From Burkholderia sp. GAS332 (GTDB lineage: Bacteria; Pseudomonadota; Gammaproteobacteria; Burkholderiales; Burkholderiaceae), in contig FSRV01000002.1 of assembly GCA_900142905.1 (NCBI GenBank), positions 744,001 through 808,000 on the forward strand: DNA of 64,000 bases, given 5' to 3'. The first letter of the stretch is position 1, and each line of letters opens with the position of its first letter. Below, piece after piece: positions 18,279 to 26,491 of the stretch. The notes below the pieces were generated by a model. It saw only the letters and a program-made list of their open reading frames with translations. It did not search any database and was not told where the DNA came from. The translations under genes were made by a program, and so were the position numbers.

Positions 18279-19283
18279 TCAAGCGACAACACGAGGCACG
18301 CAGGGGCGGCTCGTCTTGCTTGCCGCGACGCTCAAGCGAATCTGCGCGGCGAGTGCGCTTCGCAACGCGTAGCGCTTGCGGCGGGTTGCGTCACCGGTGT
18401 TGTCACCCTGGCGTTCGGCCAGATAGCGCGCCGGCGGCGCGAGGACAAACCAGCCGTTCCAGCGCGCGAGTGCCCCGCACTCGATCGACATTCGATCGTA
18501 GTCCGCGGCCACGCGACGCTTTCTCAGGCAATAGCGCCAGTTTGCATAGATGTGCGCCTGCTTCGAGACGATGAAGGTACCGCCCGCATCGAGCGCCGCG
18601 GCGACGCATTGCGCAAGGTAAATCACCAGCATTTTCGGCCGCAGTCCGTGCCACCGTTTGGTGAGCGCGCGAAACAGTTCGCGGCCGTTGACGGACGTGT
18701 CCGGACCCTGCACGGAGCCGATGCAAACACGCGGCCGCCGCACTTTACCGCCGAGATAGGCGAGACTGAAGGTGCAGGAGACAATGCGCTGGTCTCGCGC
18801 ATCGCGGATGCACAAAGTCCAGTCGCCTTCCTTCTGAAACTGTTCGATCGACTCGAGCGATACATGCCAGCGCTCGGCGCCCACCGCAAACGAGGCGATC
18901 GGCGCCGAGCCGACTGCGGCGATGCGCGCGGCGAGTTGCGGCACGCGCTGCTGTGTCAGCGCGTGATGATCGAGGCTCGCCATGAGGCGTTCGCGCGGGC
19001 TGAAGCGGGTATGGAGGAACGGCCGATGCATGCGTTCGAGCGCGGTGGGATGACGTTGCACCAGATCGTGCAAGGGCGAAATGGCACAGCGTTTGAGCCA
19101 TACTTGCGTCGAGCGCCACGACATCAGCGAGCGCAGCCATAGACGCATACGCCGCCAGCGATGAAACACGCTGGTGCCGGGATAGAGTGCATGAGCGGCT
19201 TGCTGAATGACCGCAAAGGACGCAGTGGCTCTCGCGAACCACGGCGAGCGGGCGTGAGCCCGGTCGTTGGAAACAGTCGTCAC
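18279..19283 (-). CDS. VirK/YbjX family (DUF535) protein
   Basis: 334 residues from a GTG start (VTTVSNDRAH) chosen because AAGGATCT lies just upstream; longer frames upstream lack family similarity. DUF535 features include LYPGTSVFHRWRRMRLWLRSL, VCIGSVQG, KRWHGLRPKMLVIYLAQCVAAAL, SKQAHIYANWRY and the YDRM...G segment before the basic C-terminus. Family members are implicated in envelope or virulence-protein functions in enterobacteria, but the biochemical activity is unknown. It is divergent from the rstA-like gene. Confidence 0.78.
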   Translation of the reverse strand: MTTVSNDRAHARSPWFARATASFAVIQQAAHALYPGTSVFHRWRRMRLWLRSLMSWRSTQVWLKRCAISPLHDLVQRHPTALERMHRPFLHTRFSPRERLMASLDHHALTQQRVPQLAARIAAVGSAPIASFAVGAERWHVSLESIEQFQKEGDWTLCIRDARDQRIVSCTFSLAYLGGKVRRPRVCIGSVQGPDTSVNGRELFRALTKRWHGLRPKMLVIYLAQCVAAALDAGGTFIVSKQAHIYANWRYCLRKRRVAADYDRMSIECGALARWNGWFVLAPPARYLAERQGDNTGDATRRKRYALRSALAAQIRLSVAASKTSRPCVPRVVA

Positions 19284-19501
19284 GGCAGATCCTTGGGCTA
19301 TTTCAACCGGGGGGATGCTAGCGGCGCGGATCGCGCGTCCGTGTCGAATTGCTTGCCTGTTTGTCGAGTTTTGTCGAGCGTGTCGCATGATGTACGGCGC
19401 ATCCGCTATGCTGTGCGTCGAACCAGCTCGTCCGGCCGTTGCCGGCGGGTGCGGTTTCTCCACATTGACATTGAAATAGTCTGCCCAGAACGATTCGTCC
19501 C

Positions 19502-20206
19502 ATGCCATTCCGGATCCTGCTTGTCGAAGACGATGACCGCCTGTCCGCGCTGGTCGCCGGTTATCTGCGCAAACACGAATACGACGTCGAGACCGTGCTG
19601 CACGGCAACGACGCCGTGCCGGCCATTCTCAAGCGCCGCCCCGATCTGGTGATTCTCGACGTGAACCTGCCTGGCAAGGACGGTTTCCAGATTTGCCGCG
19701 AGGCGCGCGAGCAATTCGACGGCGTGATCATCATGGTGACTGCGCGCGACGAGCAGTTCGACGAAGTGCTGGGCCTCGAATTCGGCGCGGACGACTACGT
19801 ACATAAGCCTGTCGAACCACGCGTGCTATTGGCGCGCATCAAGGCGCAACTGCGCCGCGTGACCGCTCGCACGCCGGAGGCCGTCCAGCCCGAGAGCTAC
19901 ACCTTCGGCAAGTTCGAGATCAGCCGGGCAAGCCGCACGGTCAGATTGCCGGACGGCAGCCTGCCCGATCTGACGTCGGCCGAATTCGATTTGCTGTGGG
20001 CGCTGGTGAGTTGCGCGGGCGAGGTGGTGAGCCGTGACGAGTTGATGCGGCAACTGCGCGGCATCGAATTCGACGGCCTTGACCGTACGATCGACGGCGG
20101 CATTTCCAAGCTGCGCCGCAAGCTGCATGACGACTCCGGCACCCCGCAGCGCATCAAGACGGTACGCGGCAAGGGCTATCAGTTCAGCAAGCTGGCATGG
20201 GATTGA
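19502..20206 (+). CDS. rstA: OmpR-family response regulator, RstA-like
   Basis: 234 residues. Receiver domain with acidic pocket ED10-D12 region, phosphoacceptor Asp53 (LVILDVNLPG), Thr80 and Lys102, then an OmpR-type winged helix with LTSAEFDLLWALVSCAGEVVSRDEL and the recognition segment RTIDGGISKLRRKL. It is closest to RstA. Its expected kinase gene is not next to it but 2.6 kb downstream (22829-23959), beyond an esterase gene and an IS30 element. Confidence 0.85.
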   Translation: MPFRILLVEDDDRLSALVAGYLRKHEYDVETVLHGNDAVPAILKRRPDLVILDVNLPGKDGFQICREAREQFDGVIIMVTARDEQFDEVLGLEFGADDYVHKPVEPRVLLARIKAQLRRVTARTPEAVQPESYTFGKFEISRASRTVRLPDGSLPDLTSAEFDLLWALVSCAGEVVSRDELMRQLRGIEFDGLDRTIDGGISKLRRKLHDDSGTPQRIKTVRGKGYQFSKLAWD

Positions 20207-20398
20207 CGGTGCTTGCAGCGGTCGCAGCCGAATTGCCGATGAGGTTCGGGCGAGTTGGCGTTGAGTTTCGCTTGCGTTTCGCTTGAGTAATACGTCGAAA
20301 TATCGGCCGACAAAACTCCACAAACGCGGTATTAAATCGACAGTCATGTGAGTCGGGGCTGATTAGGATCGCAGGCTTGTGCAATAACAGGCTTAGCG

Positions 20399-21184
20399 AT
20401 GTCCGCTCGCGTTTCCCCACTTTCCCGCCACGCCGTGTTAATGATTCACGGTTTGGGCGGCACGCGCCATGATTTTGGCGCGCTTGACCGCAAGTTCGAG
20501 CAGATCGGTTGCGACGTGCATTTGCCGTCGCTGCCGGGGCACGGCTCGAACCCTGACGCGTTGAGCCGGGTGACATTGAGCGACTACATGCAACTGCTGA
20601 GCCGCACATACCGCGACCTCGTTAAACGCTACGAGCGTGTGGATGTCGCGGGCATTTCGATGGGAGCGTTGCTTGCCTTGATGTTGAGTGCGCGGGAGCG
20701 CATGACGACGGGGCGTCTGATCCTTCTGTCGCCGCCCTTGTTCCTGGATGGCTGGGGCGGTTCACGACTGCGTCCGTTGCGCTACTTGATGTACTGCGTG
20801 CCGGGGCTGCGCCGCCTGATACGCGTACCTGAGGGCGAGCCCTTTGGCATCAAGAACACGCGGATTCGCAACCTGATCCGCCGCCATTTGCAGAAGGGGA
20901 GTGGCGTCCACTATCCGTATGTGCCGCTGGCGGCGATCGAACAGGTTGATTGGATGCGCTTCGCGGTGAAGCGAGCGTTGGGTCGCGTAACCTGCGAGAC
21001 CTTGGTCATGCATTCGGAGGAGGATGAGGTGACGAGCATCCGCTCTGCGGAATTCGTGTGCGAGCACCTGGGAACTCGCTCAGTGACCTTTGTGCGCCTG
21101 ACCGACAGCTACCACATGATCACACTAGACAACGAGCGCGACACGGTAGCGGAGCAAACACTGGCGTTTGTACAGAGGGCATAA
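20399..21184 (+). CDS. Alpha/beta hydrolase, carboxylesterase Est30-like
   Basis: 261 residues with HGLGGTRHDF near the N-terminus, nucleophile motif GISMG, an acid in HSEEDEVTSIRSAEF and His in DSYHMITLDNE, matching the serine-Asp-His triad of monoacylglycerol lipase/Est30 carboxylesterases. No signal peptide, so cytosolic. It lies between the rstA-like gene and the interrupted repeat, in the same direction. The substrate is unknown. Confidence 0.82.
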   Translation: MSARVSPLSRHAVLMIHGLGGTRHDFGALDRKFEQIGCDVHLPSLPGHGSNPDALSRVTLSDYMQLLSRTYRDLVKRYERVDVAGISMGALLALMLSARERMTTGRLILLSPPLFLDGWGGSRLRPLRYLMYCVPGLRRLIRVPEGEPFGIKNTRIRNLIRRHLQKGSGVHYPYVPLAAIEQVDWMRFAVKRALGRVTCETLVMHSEEDEVTSIRSAEFVCEHLGTRSVTFVRLTDSYHMITLDNERDTVAEQTLAFVQRA

Positions 21185-21416
21185 GAGGCAAACGGAAGGG
21201 CGGGAAAAAAGAGCAAACCTGATCAAAGTAAACCACCGGTGGCGCGCAGAAGGAACCAGGCTAAACTGCCGACTGGTTGAGAACTAGGTTTCGGCGCGCG
21301 CAGCGCCGCCGGAAGTATGACTGCCTTGTCACTGACGCCGAATGTGCGAGGGCACAGATTCCAGATGCACCACTACCGTGGCTGTGCGGGGGACCCGCTT
21401 AGCAGGGGGTTCTAGC

Positions 21417-22652
21417 GGCGGATTCAACCGGTCGTTGCAACACTTCTGTTCCAATACGGAAATGGAGAGTGGAGCACGATGGGACGACAAAGAAGACCGT
21501 GGTTGAACACCACGCAGAAGGCAGAAATCTGGAAGCTGTGGCGCGAGGGCGAGTCGTTGAGCGCAATTGCGCGGATGCTTGAGCGCCAGCCGAGTGCGGT
21601 TTATCACGTCGTGAACAGGAACGGCGGGATTTCCCCGCCCGCGCGCACACGATCTGCGCGAGCGCTGACGCTGGCCGAACGCGAGGAGATATCGCGGGCC
21701 CTTGTCGCAGGCAGAACGATGGGTCAGATTGCCCTGCAACTGGAGCGCTCGAAATCGACCATCAGCCGGGAGATCGGGCGCAATGGCGGTATTCACAGGT
21801 ATCGGGCGCACGAGGCCGATGCGAACGCCTGGGAGCGTGCGCGGCGGCCCAAGGAGTGTGCGCTGTCGGGCAATGCGCGCCTGCGCCGGCTGGTGGCGAC
21901 CAAGCTCAAATTAAAATGGGCTCCTGTACAGATAGCGGGGTGGCTCAAGCGCGAGTTCCGGGTCAACAAGGACATGCAGATATCTCACGAGACGATTTAC
22001 CGGAGCCTGTTCATCCAGGCGCGCGGGGTGCTTAAAAAGGAGCTGGTCGAGCATCTTCGTACGAACCGTACGATGCGTCAGGCGAAGAGCGCCTCGGCAA
22101 GCGGACAGAACCGGGGCAAGATAGTCGGGGCAGTGTCGATCAGCGAAAGGCCTGCTGAGGTGGAGGACCGTGCGGTACCTGGTCATTGGGAAGGCGATCT
22201 GCTGGCGGGCTCGAATAACACCCACATTGCCACACTGGTGGAGCGACACTCGCGTTATGTGATGCTGGTCAAGGTGGCAGGCAAGGACACTGCAAGTGTG
22301 GTGTCGGCGCTGATCAAGCAGGTGAACAAACTGCCGAAACAACTGCGTGGGTCACTGACATGGGACCGCGGCTCAGAGATGGCGAGCCACAGGAACTTCA
22401 CGATTGCCACGGACGTGCAGGTGTATTTCTGCGATCCGCGAAGCCCATGGCAACGAGGCAGCAACGAGAACACGAATGGCCTGCTGCGTCAGTACTTCCC
22501 CAAAGGCAAACCGGTGGACGGCTATTCGCAGGCAGAATTGAACAAGATCGCCGCGCAACTGAACGGTCGCCCCCGTCAGACCTTGCAATTTATGAACCCT
22601 GCCGAGAAACTGGCGGAAGCGTTGGATGTTGCAATGACCGGTTGAATCCGCC
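21417..22652 (+). mobile_element. IS30-family insertion sequence, complete
   Basis: 1236 bp. The 26-bp terminal inverted repeats at 21417-21442 and 22627-22652 begin GGCGGATTCAACCGGTC and differ at one position. The element is flanked by a 2-bp duplication (GC at 21415-21416 and 22653-22654); removing it restores TCTAGCCGCTTTC, as in the intact inverted copy of the host repeat at 60.3 kb. One intact transposase gene fills it, so it may be active. Confidence 0.9.
21479..22645 (+). CDS. IS30-family transposase
   Basis: 388 residues. Two helix-turn-helix segments (about 15-45 and 75-100), then a DDE domain with Asp240 (HWEGDLLAG), Asp296 (LTWDRGSEM) and Glu330 (SPWQRGSNENTNGLLRQYFPKG), the spacing usual for the family. 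The frame is intact and its stop lies inside the right inverted repeat. Confidence 0.93.
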   Translation: MGRQRRPWLNTTQKAEIWKLWREGESLSAIARMLERQPSAVYHVVNRNGGISPPARTRSARALTLAEREEISRALVAGRTMGQIALQLERSKSTISREIGRNGGIHRYRAHEADANAWERARRPKECALSGNARLRRLVATKLKLKWAPVQIAGWLKREFRVNKDMQISHETIYRSLFIQARGVLKKELVEHLRTNRTMRQAKSASASGQNRGKIVGAVSISERPAEVEDRAVPGHWEGDLLAGSNNTHIATLVERHSRYVMLVKVAGKDTASVVSALIKQVNKLPKQLRGSLTWDRGSEMASHRNFTIATDVQVYFCDPRSPWQRGSNENTNGLLRQYFPKGKPVDGYSQAELNKIAAQLNGRPRQTLQFMNPAEKLAEALDVAMTG

Positions 22653-22828
22653 GCCGCTTTCTTTGCTTATCTTTCTTTGCGGCGGCAAAGAAAGTAAGTG
22701 CCGCCCCGCACAGGGGCAACGCTAATAAACCAAAGCCGCAATTAGTGGGCAAAGAAAGCAAGTACCCGCCCCGCACAGGGGCAACGCTAATCGACCACAA
22801 CCGCATCAAACGAAGCGAAAAGAGCAAA

Positions 22829-23959
22829 ATGCCACCCCTAGCGGAGCAAAAAAAGCTAACCCCCTACCGCTATGCCAAATGGCGCTGGCACCGTTTCAGC
22901 CGTTCCTGGACGGACACACGCGCGGACCGAATCCCGAGCTGGTCGAGGCTATACGTACGCGTCTACACGCGCCTACTGACACTCACAGTGCTAGTGCTAG
23001 CAGCGTCGATCACAACCTTAAGCCTGACAGTAAAAACATCGCCATCGATCTGGCAAACACTAGCAACAGCAAAAACGTCAATCCCAATCGCATTGGCAAC
23101 ACTCCTGCTACCAGCCATAACAGCCTACCGCTGGATGCGCCCAGTCTGGCTAGACCTGGTAATGGTGCGCGAACGCGCAATAGACTTCACCGGCGGCAGA
23201 TTCAACACAAGGGCCCGCGAATCGCACAGCGTAATAATCGGCCCCCTGGCCCGCACATTAAACGCCTTAGCCGAACGCATGGAACGCCTGATCGCCGCAC
23301 AGCGCGAACTCACCAACGGCATCTCCCACGAACTCCGCACGCCTTTAGCCCGCGTGCGCTTCGCACTAGAGAACTTACGCGAACCCACATCCGCAGCCGA
23401 ATACAACAGCGCATTGTCGAGCATCGACCAGGACGTCACCGAACTCGACGAGCTCATCGACATGAGCCTGACCTACGCGCGCCTCGAATACAGCTCTCTG
23501 CAATCGAACCTCGAATCCACGGTGCTCGCGACATGGTTCGACAGCCAGATCACGGACGCCACGCTGCTCTACGCGGACAAGCAACTGGTCCCACAGGTGG
23601 ACGTGGACATATCGCTACGCGTCGTAATGGACAAGCGCCTCATGTCCTACGCGATGCGTAACCTGCTGCGCAACGCCAGCAAATACGCTCATTCTCGGAT
23701 CATGGTCGGCCTGAGCGTCAGGCATGGCAACGTGGAAATCTATGTGGAAGACGACGGCGCAGGCGTGCCACCCGACCAACGCGAGCGCATCTTCAACGCC
23801 TTCGTGCGGCTCGATCGTCAGACCGGCGGCTACGGCTTAGGTCTTGCGATTACGCAACAGGTGCTGCGCGCCCATCACGGCCGCATCGCCGTCACCGATC
23901 CATTGACGCTGAGCGGCGCGCGTTTCGAAATGAGCTGGCCGGTGGGCACGGCGGCGTGA
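22829..23959 (+). CDS. rstB: RstB-like sensor histidine kinase
   Basis: About 376 residues from MPPLAEQKKL; an upstream in-frame start at 22745 falls inside repeat sequence and is less likely. Two membrane helices (about 48-67 and 83-100) enclose only some 15 residues, so the periplasmic loop is very short. HAMP-like region, dimerisation His167 (GISHELRTPLARVRFALENL), then ATPase boxes NLLRNASKYA, DDGAGVPP and GYGLGLAI. Probable partner of the RstA-like regulator, now 2.6 kb upstream. Codons in the first third are unusually rich in A- and C-ending forms (CTA, ACA, GCA). Confidence 0.83.
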   Translation: MPPLAEQKKLTPYRYAKWRWHRFSRSWTDTRADRIPSWSRLYVRVYTRLLTLTVLVLAASITTLSLTVKTSPSIWQTLATAKTSIPIALATLLLPAITAYRWMRPVWLDLVMVRERAIDFTGGRFNTRARESHSVIIGPLARTLNALAERMERLIAAQRELTNGISHELRTPLARVRFALENLREPTSAAEYNSALSSIDQDVTELDELIDMSLTYARLEYSSLQSNLESTVLATWFDSQITDATLLYADKQLVPQVDVDISLRVVMDKRLMSYAMRNLLRNASKYAHSRIMVGLSVRHGNVEIYVEDDGAGVPPDQRERIFNAFVRLDRQTGGYGLGLAITQQVLRAHHGRIAVTDPLTLSGARFEMSWPVGTAA

Positions 23960-23981
23960 AACCCATCGTTCGTACCGGGCC

Positions 23982-26312
23982 TCAATAGGTATGGCCCAAC
24001 TGGAAGTAAAAGTTATGCCGGCCACCCGGTGCAAACGCTACACCCAGATATATCGGTCCGAATGAACTGGTCAGCGCGGTGAAAACCGTCACGCTGCGCT
24101 TCAGCGATCCACTGCCTAAGTCCGAATCGCGGTTCCAGACGTTGCCGGCTTCAATGCTCAGCCCTGCAAACAGGCCGCGAATCGGCGACGCGTTGAAGGT
24201 GGCGAGCTGATTCATGTACGTCACCTGGCCGTACGCCATCGAATTGCCGGACAACTGGTCGGCGGCGTAGGCCGACAAATGCTGGAAACCGCCCAGCGTG
24301 AAGCCGAACGGATTCGTCAGATTGGTGCCGCCGAAGTCGTTACCCCCTTCGATGCTGGCGTTGATGCTGTGCCGTCCATAGCTCGCCGCGACGAGGGCTT
24401 TGCCGTACACCTCGGTGAAGCTGTTGCTGCCGGCGAACAACGAACGTTCTACGCGTAGTTCGCCGAAATAACCTTTGCGAGCAAACAGTGGATCGTCGAG
24501 CTGGTCGATCACGAGCCGTGCGCGCGCGCTAAGCTGCCGGCCGTAGATATCGGGGAAAAGCAGCGGCGAATTAAACTCATCCTCGAGCGGCAAGTTGTAT
24601 TGCGGCGACGCGAAACCATGCGCGTAGGCCACGCCAATACGGAAGTCGCCGAGACGCGCGAGCGGTACACCCAAGTCGACCCCGGCGCGCTCGGTTTGCA
24701 AGAGGTATTGCGTGACCTTGACGTTGCCGGAATCGTCGTAAAGGTTCGCATAGCGGCGCTGAAACTCGAGATAGGGCGCGACGTAATACCCGAAAGAAGT
24801 CGACAGCGGCTGCCGCAGCTCCGCATGCAGGTTGATCAGATCGCTGCCGACGGTCCCGTCCACGCGCCCTTCGAGCCCTGACGAAGTGAGCCACGGCCGG
24901 CGATAACCGAGATGCAGCCGGAAGCCGCCTTCATCTGTCGAACTGCTCGACAAACCCAGCCCGAACAGCAGGAAATTCGGTCCCCACAGCTTCTGTTGCG
25001 CGGAGACAATGAGCGTGTGCTGGTCGCCGTCGTCGACGAGTTGCTGGCTGACGCTGTCGAAGTCGCCCGCGGTAGTGAGCGCCAGCAAGTCCTTGTTGAG
25101 CGCAACCGGATCGTATACATCGCCGGGTTGGACGTGCAACGCGGCGCGAATGCGCGCCTCGGGCACGAGCCCTTGCGATGCGATCTCGATCTGTGTGATC
25201 CGTACCGGACGCATGGCGGGCGTGCTGTGCCTGGCCCGCCACGCGGCATAGTCGGCGGGCGAGAGCGCCAGATGCTGAAGCTGCGGCATGGCCGCGCGTG
25301 TGGCGGCGGCGCCGGCCGCGATCGCCTGGCTCGCGTTGGCGAAATCGGTGAAGCTCAGCGAGCCCAGCGCCGGTTCGATCAGGACGTCGCCGGCTTGCAA
25401 CTGTTCACGTTGCCGCGCCACGTTCTGGTGTATCAGGATGCCGATCATCTGCTGCATCACGTCGGCGGGCGAGGCCAGCGCATCCAGCGGCCGCAGCGGC
25501 GAGCCGATATCGACCGCGATCACGACGTTCGCACCCATGTCGCGCGCCGTTTCGATGGGCAGATTGCTGACGATGCCGCCGTCAACCAGCGTGCGCCCGT
25601 CGATATCGGCCGGCGCGAACAGGCCAGGTAACGCCATGCTGGCGCGAATCGCCTGCGGCAGCGAGCCGTGATCGAGCACCACCTTCTGTCCGGTGCGCAG
25701 ATCGGTCGCGATCGCGCGGTACGGGATCGGTAGGCGGTCGAACGAAACGTTGCCAGGCACCGCGGACGTCCAGTCCTGCAGCAGCGCTTGCAAACGATTG
25801 CCCTGGATGAGCCCGACCGGCAACCGGAAGCCACTGGCGCCGTAGCCTAGCGACAGGCTGTTCACATACAGCCGCTCGTCCTCGCGGCGCGATTGCGGCA
25901 GATCGGCGCGTTCGGTGACGTCGAACGCGATGTCCGCGAGATTGATCCCCGCGAGGCGGTTTTGCATGTCCTGCGCCGTCATACCGCTCGCGTACAGGCC
26001 GCCGACCACCGACCCCATGCTGGTGGCGGCGATACAGTCGACCGGAATGCGGTTTTCCTCGAGCACCTTCAAGACGCCGAGGTGGGCATAGCCGCGCGCG
26101 CCTCCGCCTGACAGCACGAGACCGACGGAGGGCCGGCCGGCCGGGCCGCCGTCGGCGCTGCACGCAGATTCGGCGGCGAGAGCGGGGCGGGCCAGGGCGG
26201 CGATCCCGCACGCCAGCAGCACCACGGTGCAGCGCAAACGAAGAACGATACGCCGGCGCTGCGTGTGCGCCGCTGATTGTTGTAGTTGTTCGCTCGCCAA
26301 CGCTCGACTCAT
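23982..26312 (-). CDS. Patatin-like phospholipase, type Vd autotransporter (PlpD-like)
   Basis: 776 residues: signal peptide ending ARPALAAES, patatin domain with oxyanion loop GGGARGYAHLG, nucleophile Ser98 (ATSMGS) and Asp244 (LVDGGIVSNLP), a POTRA-like segment (RITQIEIASQGLVPEARIRAAL...) and a C-terminal beta-barrel of about 330 residues ending in FYFQLGHTY. This order is that of PlpD/FplA, in which the lipase is exported through its own barrel. It converges on the rstB-like gene with a 22-bp gap and probably acts at the cell surface on phospholipids. Confidence 0.87.
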   Translation of the reverse strand: MSRALASEQLQQSAAHTQRRRIVLRLRCTVVLLACGIAALARPALAAESACSADGGPAGRPSVGLVLSGGGARGYAHLGVLKVLEENRIPVDCIAATSMGSVVGGLYASGMTAQDMQNRLAGINLADIAFDVTERADLPQSRREDERLYVNSLSLGYGASGFRLPVGLIQGNRLQALLQDWTSAVPGNVSFDRLPIPYRAIATDLRTGQKVVLDHGSLPQAIRASMALPGLFAPADIDGRTLVDGGIVSNLPIETARDMGANVVIAVDIGSPLRPLDALASPADVMQQMIGILIHQNVARQREQLQAGDVLIEPALGSLSFTDFANASQAIAAGAAATRAAMPQLQHLALSPADYAAWRARHSTPAMRPVRITQIEIASQGLVPEARIRAALHVQPGDVYDPVALNKDLLALTTAGDFDSVSQQLVDDGDQHTLIVSAQQKLWGPNFLLFGLGLSSSSTDEGGFRLHLGYRRPWLTSSGLEGRVDGTVGSDLINLHAELRQPLSTSFGYYVAPYLEFQRRYANLYDDSGNVKVTQYLLQTERAGVDLGVPLARLGDFRIGVAYAHGFASPQYNLPLEDEFNSPLLFPDIYGRQLSARARLVIDQLDDPLFARKGYFGELRVERSLFAGSNSFTEVYGKALVAASYGRHSINASIEGGNDFGGTNLTNPFGFTLGGFQHLSAYAADQLSGNSMAYGQVTYMNQLATFNASPIRGLFAGLSIEAGNVWNRDSDLGSGSLKRSVTVFTALTSSFGPIYLGVAFAPGGRHNFYFQLGHTY

Positions 26313-26491
26313 CGGTTTTGATGCGGGAAGAAAACCGAGAGATTACATTGTTTTGCTCCGGTAAAAACAGGTGACCCTGTGTAAACGAGAGTTTGCGAAA
26401 AATCGTAGTCGTAACGCCCTGGGTTCCGCGTCAACGCTTGACGTCGAGGCGAAGCGTCGCGCCGCCGGGCGTACGGCGCGACGTCCCGGCA

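Larger units (their letters stand above)
21290..22731 (+). repeat. Dispersed hairpin repeat, copy A, split by the IS30 element
   Basis: The left part (21290-21416) and right part (22653-22731) together match the uninterrupted copy at 60281-60486 (inverted) and the shorter copy at 60841-61011. Shared blocks are the start with CGCGCAGCGCCGCCGG, TTGTCACT-AC..GAATGTGCGAG, GATTCCAGATGCACCACTACC, GGGGGACCCGCTTAGCAGG, an AAAGAAAG hairpin and CCCCGCACAGGGGCAACGC. A second partial copy of the right end follows at 22747-22797. The kinase gene begins just beyond. Confidence 0.85.

Noticed and set aside
22745..22828. Upstream in-frame extension of the RstB-like kinase
   Set aside because: It lies in the partial right-end repeat copy, so it is not ancestral coding sequence; the start at 22829 is preferred.
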